Assembly: GCA_029238665.1 (NCBI GenBank)
Contig: JAQWFQ010000002.1
Location: forward strand, 46,868-110,867
DNA: 64,000 bases
Reading direction: 5' to 3'
Source of the DNA: Crocinitomicaceae bacterium
GTDB lineage: Bacteria > Bacteroidota > Bacteroidia > Flavobacteriales_D > Crocinitomicaceae
Within the stretch, counting starts at the first letter, position 1; the number at the start of each line of letters is the position of its first letter. The position numbers and the translations under genes are program-made. Shown here piece after piece: positions 26,601 through 35,612 of this stretch. The notes beneath the pieces are model-generated. The model was given only the letters and a program-made list of their open reading frames with translations. It was not told where the DNA came from and did not search any database.

Positions 26601-29600
26601 AGAACCCGCACTAATCAATTCATTTCGATCTTTCTTTAAAGCAAGTAGGTCGTCAAAAACAATTTCCATGAAATTTTCTTCTGGCCAAATATCGGTGTCA
26701 ATACTTGAACCCCAAGCAGTAGTTTTCAAAGGAAGTTCATACTCATAATAATTGTCTGTAAAGTCTGTTCCTAAACGAACAAACAACGAAATATCATCAT
26801 CATCTAATGAATTCAAAGGATCAACCTCCTCTGCGTGGACAAACATTTTTAATTTCTTATACGCCCTAACATCAAACTGCACATTTCTATATGCTGCTCT
26901 AGCATCTCCATCTTGCAAGCCACAAACTTCTAAACTTAACGACTGCTCATTTAACAAGCGTTGGAATGTTTGAGAAGGATCCACCTCTTGTGTAATTCCA
27001 GGAGGAACTTTATATTCAATTGGCTCACGCTTATCATTCTCCTGAATGTTTACCGCTCCAATATTAAACTGTGTTAAGTTTGGATCCACAACAACCCCTT
27101 CTCCTGGCGCTGTTAAGTCATCGTAGAAGCGCCTCCATTCACCACGAATAAACTCTAAACGAGCAAAACGCAACACAACTTCTTCGTCAAAGTCTTTCAT
27201 GAACATACGCATGAAACGTATCGATCTAAAATCACTGATACCATTCACCTTCTTCTCAAAATCGCGAATTGGAATTTTCAACTGGTACCATTTTTCAATA
27301 TCTCCATTCCCCTTATCATAGGTTTGAACATCGGTAATAAAGTTTTGACCAACCTGCATTTCATTTGGACGAAGGCTTATCTTATATTGGAAATAACTTT
27401 CTGTTTCTGATAGGTTGTTGTCTTGATTTACATCTTCTACATCTGGAGAATTTGTTCCCAGTGTCGGGTATCCATCAGCATTTGCAACATCAGACATTTC
27501 CGTAGTTGGAGAATTACCCTCCATACCATTGTACTTTTTATAACGCTCAAGTATATTTAACTCTTGTGTATCATAAACGTCATCTCTATAATAGTTGTAG
27601 TCATCACTCGATGGATCCGCAAGCATGCGCGCTTTCACTTCGGGTGTTAAAACAGGATTGTTTTGTACCCAATTGATATAGTTGGTGTAATGAATTTGCT
27701 CATCCGTATTGTTCCAACCGTCTAGACCAACATCTTGATTTTCTCGTGAGCTTGGGTCATTATCAAACGCGTTTACAACAACCTGCTGCGTAGAAACCCT
27801 TGCCCAAAGAGTCGTGTCTAAATTGTCATCAATAAAAGAACCTGTAGCTGGCAGCCCGTTCTCAAAACTCTTTCGTGAATCAGGTAGAATATCTTCACTT
27901 ATATTTCCTAAATTAAAATATAAGTCTCCCCCATTGTGTGTTGAATTTGGGTCGACATTTTCAGCATCAGTATTAAATGGATCCATAACCCACAACTGAA
28001 TATATTCTACGTTTGTTTGCTCAAAATCTGTTGTTGTTAAGGCTCTCATTATACCTCCCCAACGGTTTTCAGGATTGATGAATGTTCCATCTGCATTTAC
28101 CGTGTTCGTTGTATCGTAGTTATACATACCACGTTCCTTTGGGTAGTAACCAAGCTCTAACATTTGAACATTTTGAATTGAACCATACTGAGGGTCCCAA
28201 TTTGGCCAAATGTCTTTTTGATTTACAGCACGCATTCTACTATCTGATAGCTGTGCCGGGTCGTTAATTATGTGTTGAGGCGTTAGGTTATTGCTTTGAT
28301 AAAATAACGGGTCAATTGTATACCAAGATGTTTTGGAACGTTTAAATCCAGCGCTCAAGTTTTTATTTGCCACTTCAGGAAATAAATCAAGCTGCCCCTG
28401 AGGAACAGATGCCAAATGCCACGCAGCAGCAGATTTTAAGTCAATGGTACTTTGAGCACCTTCAAAATCGTCAATGTAAGATGTTCCATCTTTATTGATT
28501 GCTTTTGGTTGACCTGGTATCAAGTGAGCAAACTCTCCCGTAAACGAAACGGTTGATTTTTCTTTCGTTGAAATTACGGGTAAATAATCGACTAGCTTAG
28601 TTAAAAATGGAACATCAGCTCTAAACTGTAAATCTAGCCCAATCACATTGTTCTTAAAGGGTTCACTTCCTATATCCACTTTTTGTGTCACAGGGCGTTC
28701 CATCATTCTCATCCAAGTGGCTCCAACATTTAAACGACTGCTAAAACGATGGGCCACACGGGTACCAAAGAGAGACTTCGACTGAAACCCGAATACTGAA
28801 TTACTTTCAATAGAAATTTTAATTGGCGTATTTGATTCTAAAATCCCTGAATTCAATATTTTAACACGCCCCAAGTTATAGTCAACTGTATAATCAACGC
28901 CCTCTGTAAGCCTAATCCCTCCAGCAGTTACAGACACCGCACCCTCTGGAACATTTAATGCATTCAATGGAATGTCAGAAGTAATTGAAGACTCGTATTC
29001 TCCTTTAAAACTAAATCTATTTTTACTCGGAATTTGTTGCGCTGCCGTTTTTGTTGAATCATATAGTTCTGTATATGCAACACGTTCAATAATCACATCA
29101 GAAACACCTGCGGCATCTAACTTGTCTGCCAATGTTTTTCCAAAAGGTTCAACTGTACTGAAATAAACACGTCCATTTCTAGTGTTAATTGTCCCTCCGT
29201 TTTCAGCCCTATTGCCATTAAATTGAATTGGAACAAAATCAAATACACCATCCGAGAAAGGTTGATTGTTTTGATTAATCTTATCCATTTCAAGAAGCGT
29301 GACTAATTGCTTATCATCTATTCCTGTAATGTTTGCGCCTAAATTGTCGGCAGGGAAGAAAGGAACCGTTAAAGAAGTCGATGGATTGTTGTACAATAAA
29401 TCTAATCGGAATCCGTCTTGACCCACTTGATATGCTCCAATGGAATAAACATTTTTCATCATCAAATCCCATAATTTATTCTTAGGATTTGTAATGGTTG
29501 GTTTTAGCAACTTTAATAACAGCGCATCTTGCCCGTCAATACCATCTGTCGAAAACTCCCCTATTTGATAGGTCTCACCACGGTATGTATACTCGTAGGC

Positions 29601-30944
29601 AACGGCTAAAACCTCATCGTTGTTCAGCGGAAGGTTCAACGAAATAAACCCCAATTGAGCATTATACGTAAACTCTTGCTCAGTCAGTTTTCTGGCGTTT
29701 TCAACTTTTTCGTAATTAACCGCTTGTTCAAATGGTCCAGGCTGTGTGATTTGGCTACTTAATGAGGATACAGCATTAACAAATGTTCTAACGTTGGGCT
29801 CATCAACGGATGCCCATTGGTAAATTCCATTGGCATTGTTTGAGGGTAATTCTTCTGTTGAAAAAGAACCAGGATTACCTTCACAATTGGACGATTTTGC
29901 CTCTCCTAAATCTGTAAATGCAATAATGTTTCGTGTATTCTCCGTTTTGTTGGTTTTGTTAGTTAACCACACCTCTATACGGTTAATGTTAATTGTAGAA
30001 TTTACAATTGGAAGCGTTGACATTCCTTTGTCATAATTGTCTTTGTGGTATAAGTTTAAAAAGTAATGACGATTTGCCTCATAGTTGTCTGCAGTCAATT
30101 CAAATTCCTGTACCTGTGCTTTCCCCGAAATGTTAATCTCTTGTCGTCTCCCTTTTGATGATGCGGCTATTAAATCAACGGTTGTTTTTCCAAATTTCAA
30201 TTGCGTACTTGCCCCAAACAACGTTTGAGAACCTTGAATTAAAGATGTTGGCAGTTCCATTGCAACATTCCCCAGTGCAATTTTTTGAATTATTTGATCT
30301 TCATTACCAGCATATTCTAGCTTTGAAACGTTATCGAAATCAAATGCTGCTTGTGTATTGTAACTTACCCCTAATTTTAATTTAGTTCCAATTTGACCAA
30401 CCAGATTTAAGTTGATTTGCTGGTCAAAATCAAACCGTGTTATTTTTCGTTGTTTTACTGGAATTAAAGGATTATCATACCTCGATGAATTAACCCCAAA
30501 CGAAAGTTCAACACTTCCCTGAGGACGAATTGTAATTTGATCTGAACCAAAAAAGTTTTCAAAAACCTTGCTCCCAATTTTAATCGGAAACTCTAAGGGT
30601 TGATTTTCAGCTGTTTGTTCATCAATTTTTTCTTTCCAATTTTCTTGCAATGCTTTTTGTCGCTCGTATTCAATATATTCCTCAAGCGTCATCATTGAAG
30701 GGTTTCGGTAATTCAATGCCCCGATTGTTTCTTGAAAAATATAGGTCCCTGTTCCAGGATCATAAACAATAGTAGGCTGAACAGCGCTAGGATCACCTAA
30801 ATCAAAACTTTGAGTTGCTGTTTGCGTTGGGTCTAAGCTATTATTAATCGGATAAATTAATGTATCCTGCCCATAACTCTGCGCTACAAACAAAAGCAGT
30901 AGGCCAATAGTGAACCTTATATGAATTAATTTAAGCGTTTTCAA
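23607..30944 (-). CDS. sprA: SprA, type IX secretion system outer-membrane translocon
   Basis: This 2,445-residue protein is the giant beta-barrel that forms the T9SS conduit through the outer membrane and is needed for gliding in flavobacteria. It has a signal peptide (residues 1-25, ending LLFVAQSYGQ). The N-terminal FPIKIGSKVFENFFGSDQITIRPQGSVELSFG segment is highly characteristic of SprA. A long series of amphipathic strands follows, and the C-terminus ends as an outer-membrane barrel (AAGVRLRFNLAGVK). The length matches known SprA proteins. Residues about 1902-1976 form an extremely charged Lys/Arg/Glu insertion. It is the last gene of a tight operon, starting one base after ruvA. Cargo with T9SS signals is encoded nearby. 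Confidence 0.97.
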   Translation of the reverse strand: MKTLKLIHIRFTIGLLLLFVAQSYGQDTLIYPINNSLDPTQTATQSFDLGDPSAVQPTIVYDPGTGTYIFQETIGALNYRNPSMMTLEEYIEYERQKALQENWKEKIDEQTAENQPLEFPIKIGSKVFENFFGSDQITIRPQGSVELSFGVNSSRYDNPLIPVKQRKITRFDFDQQINLNLVGQIGTKLKLGVSYNTQAAFDFDNVSKLEYAGNEDQIIQKIALGNVAMELPTSLIQGSQTLFGASTQLKFGKTTVDLIAASSKGRRQEINISGKAQVQEFELTADNYEANRHYFLNLYHKDNYDKGMSTLPIVNSTININRIEVWLTNKTNKTENTRNIIAFTDLGEAKSSNCEGNPGSFSTEELPSNNANGIYQWASVDEPNVRTFVNAVSSLSSQITQPGPFEQAVNYEKVENARKLTEQEFTYNAQLGFISLNLPLNNDEVLAVAYEYTYRGETYQIGEFSTDGIDGQDALLLKLLKPTITNPKNKLWDLMMKNVYSIGAYQVGQDGFRLDLLYNNPSTSLTVPFFPADNLGANITGIDDKQLVTLLEMDKINQNNQPFSDGVFDFVPIQFNGNRAENGGTINTRNGRVYFSTVEPFGKTLADKLDAAGVSDVIIERVAYTELYDSTKTAAQQIPSKNRFSFKGEYESSITSDIPLNALNVPEGAVSVTAGGIRLTEGVDYTVDYNLGRVKILNSGILESNTPIKISIESNSVFGFQSKSLFGTRVAHRFSSRLNVGATWMRMMERPVTQKVDIGSEPFKNNVIGLDLQFRADVPFLTKLVDYLPVISTKEKSTVSFTGEFAHLIPGQPKAINKDGTSYIDDFEGAQSTIDLKSAAAWHLASVPQGQLDLFPEVANKNLSAGFKRSKTSWYTIDPLFYQSNNLTPQHIINDPAQLSDSRMRAVNQKDIWPNWDPQYGSIQNVQMLELGYYPKERGMYNYDTTNTVNADGTFINPENRWGGIMRALTTTDFEQTNVEYIQLWVMDPFNTDAENVDPNSTHNGGDLYFNLGNISEDILPDSRKSFENGLPATGSFIDDNLDTTLWARVSTQQVVVNAFDNDPSSRENQDVGLDGWNNTDEQIHYTNYINWVQNNPVLTPEVKARMLADPSSDDYNYYRDDVYDTQELNILERYKKYNGMEGNSPTTEMSDVANADGYPTLGTNSPDVEDVNQDNNLSETESYFQYKISLRPNEMQVGQNFITDVQTYDKGNGDIEKWYQLKIPIRDFEKKVNGISDFRSIRFMRMFMKDFDEEVVLRFARLEFIRGEWRRFYDDLTAPGEGVVVDPNLTQFNIGAVNIQENDKREPIEYKVPPGITQEVDPSQTFQRLLNEQSLSLEVCGLQDGDARAAYRNVQFDVRAYKKLKMFVHAEEVDPLNSLDDDDISLFVRLGTDFTDNYYEYELPLKTTAWGSSIDTDIWPEENFMEIVFDDLLALKKDRNELISAGSSGASYVVEYSKIDPANAERIIKVKGSPNLQALKVMMIGVRNPDKDSHDLDNWAEDGESKCAIVWVNELRLTDFVSEGGSAAVAQMQVQLADFANISMSGNYSGINWGSVESRVQDRQRNEQIGFDMNANVQLGQFFGKQAKVSLPFFYGYSMGIINPEYDPFNPDIKLRDYDDATRKERAKLGQDFTVRKSYNLTNVRKEMKAGAKPQFWRISNWSANYAYSENYERNFNTNYDRTKTWNGGLNYNYSFDVKPVMPFKKIKFLKKSKWFALVRDMNFYLKPKNISFGTDLLRTYNERQVRNNIVPDYEFAPVYMKIFNWNRDYALAYDLTKKIKFNFTANNRSIFEEADGQVDRKADPDGYRVFQDSIKSQMSSFGKAMDYTHSYSLNYTLPLDKIPATDWMNASVKYDATYNWQRGPLAQSTFGNTVQNSRNINMTGQMNFTNLYNKVPFFKKVNKGGRSSRRGVSSVGDKGKTGDAKQDKEGKEAEAEEPEKPESEMTRKELREKRKKERKEKRKKKKEAREKKRNGKVHPVAGFVARMVMSVRNVSGTYALTDGTLLPGYNQEVGVLGFNPSFSGGMAGFIFGQQRYDLWGRETGYNIAERARDNGWLVQNENLNKQYTSTHSQNLNLRASLEPMKDLTVELTLLRTYSKNQNEFFRWNSLTSNYESQSKVDVSTLTYSNVSINSAFTALGTGYKSAVFDNFLTNRTAVSQLLGAENDNSDLLNSGYYDGYSGTQQEVLLGAFMTSYTQRDINDKNINPIKNMPLPNWSVNYNGLKNFKFMKKHLKNFVLRHSYSSTVSISGMQSNLNAEFDNSGNATARDLNSNFIAQSQIQNVVISERFSPLIGLDATWIINGQGLITKFEYKKDRSATLSLNNNQVTEILGAEWVIGVGYKFAKIKLPFEKIPASPVNLRFDFSFRDNLTVIRKVVENTNQATAGQKVISIKASADYNMSRYVTLQLYYDQTLNTPKIATAYPTGNLAAGVRLRFNLAGVK

Positions 30945-30945
30945 T

Positions 30946-31521
30946 CTATAGTATTTTCAATGCTTCTTTAATCAGTTGTTCAACAGAGTCATTTTCAGTA
31001 CTCACTTTGTCGATCGCTTTTTCAGCAGATTTTTTATCAAAACCTAAAGAAACCAAAGCATTTAACGCATCAAATTGGTTCGTATTGTTTGAATTGAAAA
31101 TATTTTCAGTTGAAAATGCCATTTTTAACATTTTATCCTTCAAATCAATGATAACACGCTGTGCCGTCTTTGCTCCAATTCCTTTTATACCTTGAATTGT
31201 TTTCACATCTTCTGACTGAATTGCTACAGCAATTTCTTTTGGAACTAAAGATGAAAGCATAATCATAGCCGTGTTTGGTCCAATACCAGATACAGAAACA
31301 AGGTGGTTAAACATTTCTCGCTCTACAACATCAGCAAATCCGTATAAAATCTGAGCATCTTCTCGAACAACCAACTTGGTGTACACACGAACACTTTCCT
31401 CTGCACCTAAGGCGCTGAATGTATTCAATGATATTTTAACTTCATATCCCACACCCCCGCAATCAATAACAAGATCTGTAGGGTGTTTCTCAATTAGCCG
31501 TCCGTTTAGTTGTCCTATCAT
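30946..31521 (-). CDS. ruvA: Holliday junction branch migration protein RuvA
   Basis: This 191-residue protein forms tetramers that bind four-way DNA junctions and load the RuvB motor. Domain I (residues 1-63) begins MIGQLNGRLIEKHPTDLVID. The two helix-hairpin-helix motifs are SVSGIGPNTAMIML and GIKGIGAKTAQRVIIDLK. The C-terminal RuvB-binding domain (about 145-191) includes DALNALVSLGFDKKSAEKAI. The gene lies three bases after maeB and one base before sprA, so all three are probably one transcript. RuvB and RuvC are not in the window. Confidence 0.97.
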   Translation of the reverse strand: MIGQLNGRLIEKHPTDLVIDCGGVGYEVKISLNTFSALGAEESVRVYTKLVVREDAQILYGFADVVEREMFNHLVSVSGIGPNTAMIMLSSLVPKEIAVAIQSEDVKTIQGIKGIGAKTAQRVIIDLKDKMLKMAFSTENIFNSNNTNQFDALNALVSLGFDKKSAEKAIDKVSTENDSVEQLIKEALKIL

Positions 31522-31524
31522 TCT

Positions 31525-33789
31525 TTATTTATTTTGAGCATCTACAACCGCAACCTTAATCATATTAATGATTTCACGAACAGAAGACCCCATTTGTAGT
31601 ACATGAATCGATTTTTTTAACCCTACAAGCACGGGACCAATAGCATCCCCTTCAATCATTTCTTGCAACAGTTTGTACGCAATATTTCCTGAAGATAAAT
31701 TGGGGAAAATCAATGTGTTCACCTTCTTGTTCGCCAAGGTCGAAAACGAAAATTGTTCATTCATGAGTCTGTTGTTCAGTGCAAAATTAGCCTGCACCTC
31801 ACCATCAACAATTAAATTAGGGTCATTCGCTTTTACAAGTTCAACGGCCTTAGACATTTTTTCTGCATCTTCCCCTAAAGCTGAACCAAAATTGGAATAA
31901 CTTAATAAAGCCACTCTAGGTGTTACTTTAAACTTACGAATAGTTTTAGCTACGTTCGATGTAATTTCTGCAATGTCCTCTGCCGTTGGGTTCAGATTAA
32001 TTGTTGTATCTGCCAAAAATAACGGGCCACGTTTCGTATTCAAAATGTACATTCCGGCCAGTTTCGTAATTCCTTTCTGAAGACCAACGGTCTGAATAGC
32101 AGGCTTAACAACATCGCGATAATTCCGTGTAATTCCTGAAATCATTGCGTCAGCCTCGCCCATTTCAACCATCATTGCGCCAAAATGATTTCGTTCGCGC
32201 ATAACTTGAATGGCTTCGTACTCCGTAACACCTTTTCGATTGCGTTTTTCAAAAAATGCTAATCCAAATTTTGTTCTCCGCTCTAACTCTTCATCCGATT
32301 TTGGATCAACAATTTCTACCTCAGAAAACTCAAGACTATATTCTTCAATTAATGCCTCAATTTTTGCTCTTCGCCCCAATAAAATAGGAATAGCTACCCC
32401 TTCTTCAAAAGCCGTTTGAGCTGCTTTCAATATTTTGATATTATCCGCTTCCGCAAAAACAACACGCTTCGGTGATCCTTGTGCCTTTTCTGTAATATTT
32501 CGAATAAGCTTATTGTCCAAACCAAGTCGGTTCTTCAGCTCCATTTCATACGCATCCCAGTTTTCAATTGGAGCTGATGCTACTCCTGAATCCATTGCTG
32601 ATTTAGCAACAGCTGGAGCAACGTAATAAATTAAGCGTGGGTCTAATGGTTTTGGGATAAACTGTTCCCTTCCAAAAGAAATATTTTTTTCTCCATAAGC
32701 TTCAACAACTTCTTCAGGAATGGACTCTTTGGCCAACGAAGCAATTGCCTTAACGGCAGCCAATTTCATTTCTTCATTAATGGTTGTTGCTCTTACATCG
32801 AGTGCTCCTCTAAAGATAAACGGGAACCCAAGGACATTATTCACCTGGTTTGGATGGTCAGACCTTCCAGTAGCCATTATAATATCTTTACGAGCTGACG
32901 TTGCATCTTTGTATGATATTTCTGGATCTGGATTTGCTAAAGCAAATACAATTGGATCTTTTGCCATTGCTAGAATCATGTCTTTATTGACAAGTCCTCC
33001 GCGTGATAACCCTAAAAACACATCTGCACCTGAAAACACGTCTTCAAAGGCCACGTCTTTAGTATGCTTAGAAAAAAGCTTCTTTGTATTATCTAAATCT
33101 TTACGCCCCGAATGAATTAAACCTTTCGAATCAAACATAAAAATGTTCTCAATTTTGGCCCCCAGAGCATGGTATAATTTTGCACAAGAAAGTGCTGAAG
33201 CTCCAGCTCCAGAAACAACAATCTTTACCTTTTCAATTTCTTTTTCTGCTAATTCCAACGCATTCAATAAAGCCGCAGATGAAATAATTGCCGTTCCATG
33301 CTGGTCATCATGCATTAAGGGAATGTTCAGCTCCTCTTTAAGTCTACGTTCGATCTCAAATGCTTCTGGAGCTTTTATATCTTCAAGATTAATTCCACCA
33401 AAAGTAGGTGCAATTGCCTTTACAGTTTGAATAAAAACTTCTGGATCAGAAGCGTCAACCTCTATGTCAAACACATCGATGTCTGCAAATATTTTAAATA
33501 GAAGACCCTTCCCTTCCATTACAGGTTTAGAAGCCTCTGGCCCTATATCTCCAAGACCAAGAACAGAAGTTCCGTTTGAAATAACAGCAACTAAATTTCC
33601 TTTGCTTGTATATTTATAAACATCTTCAGGATTATTGGCAATTTCCAAACAAGGTTCGGCTACACCAGGAGAATATGCTAGAGACAAATCCCTTTGGGAG
33701 GCGTATGGTTTTGTTGGTACAACTTCGATTTTACCCGGTTTTTCAGCCGAATGATAATCTAACGCATCTTGTTTTTTTGTTTTTGACAT
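31525..33789 (-). CDS. maeB: NADP-dependent malic enzyme with phosphotransacetylase-like C-terminal domain
   Basis: This 754-residue protein converts malate to pyruvate and CO2 with NADPH formation. The malic enzyme half (about 1-430) shows [15 protein letters not shown], the [15 protein letters not shown] active-site segment, [20 protein letters not shown] and the NAD(P)-binding [15 protein letters not shown]. The C-terminal half (about 435-754) resembles phosphate acetyltransferase and in this family usually serves regulation or oligomerisation, for example by acetyl-CoA. The Met of [13 protein letters not shown] was chosen as start; an in-frame Met 22 codons upstream adds an atypical N-terminus. 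A TATCTTTA sequence 22 bases upstream may be the operon -7 box. Confidence 0.95.
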   Translation of the reverse strand: MSKTKKQDALDYHSAEKPGKIEVVPTKPYASQRDLSLAYSPGVAEPCLEIANNPEDVYKYTSKGNLVAVISNGTSVLGLGDIGPEASKPVMEGKGLLFKIFADIDVFDIEVDASDPEVFIQTVKAIAPTFGGINLEDIKAPEAFEIERRLKEELNIPLMHDDQHGTAIISSAALLNALELAEKEIEKVKIVVSGAGASALSCAKLYHALGAKIENIFMFDSKGLIHSGRKDLDNTKKLFSKHTKDVAFEDVFSGADVFLGLSRGGLVNKDMILAMAKDPIVFALANPDPEISYKDATSARKDIIMATGRSDHPNQVNNVLGFPFIFRGALDVRATTINEEMKLAAVKAIASLAKESIPEEVVEAYGEKNISFGREQFIPKPLDPRLIYYVAPAVAKSAMDSGVASAPIENWDAYEMELKNRLGLDNKLIRNITEKAQGSPKRVVFAEADNIKILKAAQTAFEEGVAIPILLGRRAKIEALIEEYSLEFSEVEIVDPKSDEELERRTKFGLAFFEKRNRKGVTEYEAIQVMRERNHFGAMMVEMGEADAMISGITRNYRDVVKPAIQTVGLQKGITKLAGMYILNTKRGPLFLADTTINLNPTAEDIAEITSNVAKTIRKFKVTPRVALLSYSNFGSALGEDAEKMSKAVELVKANDPNLIVDGEVQANFALNNRLMNEQFSFSTLANKKVNTLIFPNLSSGNIAYKLLQEMIEGDAIGPVLVGLKKSIHVLQMGSSVREIINMIKVAVVDAQNK

Positions 33790-33898
33790 ATTAGGATCTT
33801 TTGAAGCTGATAAAGATACTAAAACCATTTGTAACACTGTATTCATTGAATACAATAAAGTTCAAACTGTGGCCCAAGTTGTACAGGTAAAAGCTTTG

Positions 33899-35542
33899 TT
33901 ATTTTTTAAAAAACGATGTTGTTGAATTTACACCAATACTTGCGCCTAAAATGCTTAAAAAATAAGCACCTGAATCCAGTTTATTTACGTCGATGGAATT
34001 CCCATTAAACTTTCCATAAAGGATCACTTGTCCTAGCGAGTTACAAATTGTATACGGCATCCCAATGGCTCCATTTTTGACAAATAGAACGCCTGCAGTA
34101 GGCGAAGGGTAAACCAGAATAGGTTCTAAATCTTGTTCGCTTACATTTAATTGCGTTTCACAAATACCTGGATATGGATTGAGCTCAAGAGGGCCCATAC
34201 TCGTTAAGGGCAAAACAACTACCCCAGGATAATCATGTGCAAGTTTACGCACCCGAAAAGCACTGTTGTGTAAAACTGCTGTTCCTGGAATTACTTGTTC
34301 TTGTGCTAAAATGGAATCTTGAACAACGGGGTTCACATAATCCCAAACAACATTATCAAGGCTATCAATTTCAAAGAAATGCCCTTGCGTTCCTTCATCA
34401 ACAATAATATTTCCGTTTGGAAGCATGTCAGCACTCGAGATGATTCTACTGTAAAAATCTGTTGGCACAGGTGCTGTATAGATGTAATCAGCTGTAACAG
34501 GTAAATAACTGCCTGTACTACTCATTTCATAATCTCCATTTGACAATATAGACGGCGCAATGATGTCTACTGAAGAGTATTCTTCAGGAACTCTATTCTT
34601 TCCATTATTAAACAGAATTAATTTATTTTCATGGCGATATCCTGAAGGGATCCAATGGGCGTCATGCTGAAAAAAAAGTTGTTGGTCAGCATCCGTTCCA
34701 GCACCATACATCTCTGGATTTCCCCAACGCCAAAGTATGTCCCCTCCTTTTCCAGAGTTCCCTCCTGAATGCCCTGCAGCTTCTGCTGTTGTTGTTGAAT
34801 GGTCAATTATATAAACTTCATTCCAAGCAGGGCTACACAACGCAATTTGATCTAAGTCCTCATTGTAAGCCACAGAATTTAAGTGTTGCCAATCTGCTGC
34901 ACCATTCCCTGTATCAAAATTCAAATTAAACAACTCTGGGTGATCTGCAACTACGCCATAGTTTGGTTTCGTCGAATCGAACTCTTGAATAAGATGATCC
35001 CAAGCATTCCACCTCCAAACTATTTGATCAGTTATAGGGTTGTATTCAATAATATGGTCTGGCCAAAGTCCACTTCCTCCAACCAACAAGGGGTCTCTAC
35101 CTTCATTAATGGCTTCTTGTTGTGTTTTCAATTCCCATGCAATCATCAATACATTTCCATTATCCATCACTTCAAAATCATGGTGTAATCGAACGGTGTC
35201 ATTTGAATATTCAAAAAACCAATCAATTTGTTGATTCAAGTTAATTGCTTCAATTCTACCGCCAGCACCACCAGCTGAAATAGGCGAGCCATTCGCAAAC
35301 CTACAGGCCCTAATCAACGTCCCATTTTCCAATAATTCAACACTATTACCTGGGTTATAAGCACTCTGCCAATAAAATTGTTGCTCACCACAATTATCTA
35401 TTAAGTAGGTAATGGGGGAGCGTGATGGGGCAAATAACGCATATCCTGGCAATGCGTCTGGCGTAAATTGAAAAACACCAACTGTTCGCTGCCCATAGCT
35501 ATGGCTGACAAAAAGTAAAAGAATAATTAGAATTTTATGCAT
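33899..35542 (-). CDS. Secreted arylsulfotransferase-family beta-propeller protein with T9SS type A signal
   Basis: This 547-residue protein has a signal peptide (MHKILIILLLFVSHSYGQ). A propeller-type domain (about 20-460) follows with family landmarks such as LHHDFEVMDNGNVLMIAWE, PDHIIEYNPITDQIVWRW, DWQHLNSVAYNEDLDQIALCS and FFQHDAHWIP. The His-containing strands resemble arylsulfotransferase (ASST) proteins. Catalytic activity is uncertain because many members are structural. The last 80 residues (VYPSPTAGVLFVKN onward, ending FLSILGASIGVNSTTSFFKK) form a T9SS type A sorting domain. The ATG used follows a perfect promoter by three bases; the TTG two codons upstream is in frame but overlaps the promoter box. 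Confidence 0.82.
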   Translation of the reverse strand: MHKILIILLLFVSHSYGQRTVGVFQFTPDALPGYALFAPSRSPITYLIDNCGEQQFYWQSAYNPGNSVELLENGTLIRACRFANGSPISAGGAGGRIEAINLNQQIDWFFEYSNDTVRLHHDFEVMDNGNVLMIAWELKTQQEAINEGRDPLLVGGSGLWPDHIIEYNPITDQIVWRWNAWDHLIQEFDSTKPNYGVVADHPELFNLNFDTGNGAADWQHLNSVAYNEDLDQIALCSPAWNEVYIIDHSTTTAEAAGHSGGNSGKGGDILWRWGNPEMYGAGTDADQQLFFQHDAHWIPSGYRHENKLILFNNGKNRVPEEYSSVDIIAPSILSNGDYEMSSTGSYLPVTADYIYTAPVPTDFYSRIISSADMLPNGNIIVDEGTQGHFFEIDSLDNVVWDYVNPVVQDSILAQEQVIPGTAVLHNSAFRVRKLAHDYPGVVVLPLTSMGPLELNPYPGICETQLNVSEQDLEPILVYPSPTAGVLFVKNGAIGMPYTICNSLGQVILYGKFNGNSIDVNKLDSGAYFLSILGASIGVNSTTSFFKK

Positions 35543-35545
35543 GTT

Positions 35546-35577
35546 CAAATGTAAAACAAAAAAGCCCTGAATACAAA
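35546..35577 (-). promoter_or_regulatory. Consensus -33/-7 promoter overlapping the upstream gene's terminator
   Basis: Read on the minus strand, TTTG (35577-35574) is followed by exactly 20 bases and then TACATTTG (35553-35546), an ideal Bacteroidota promoter. The ATG of the arylsulfotransferase-like gene starts three bases after the -7 box. The 20-base spacer contains the closing arm and U-tract of the hairpin that ends the upstream gene. Confidence 0.6.
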
Positions 35578-35585
35578 TTCAGGGC
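35564..35585 (-). terminator. Intrinsic terminator of the Omp28-like gene
   Basis: A perfect 9-base stem (GCCCTGAAT/ATTCAGGGC) with a four-base loop is followed on the minus strand by TTTTTT. It lies 28 bases after the stop codon of the upstream gene. Confidence 0.85.
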
Positions 35586-35612
35586 CTCTTCAAAAGTAGT
35601 TAAATTACTTCC

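Noticed and set aside
33790..33855. Longer maeB start 22 codons upstream
   Set aside because: The upstream residues do not fit the family N-terminus, and a -7-like box lies inside the extension.
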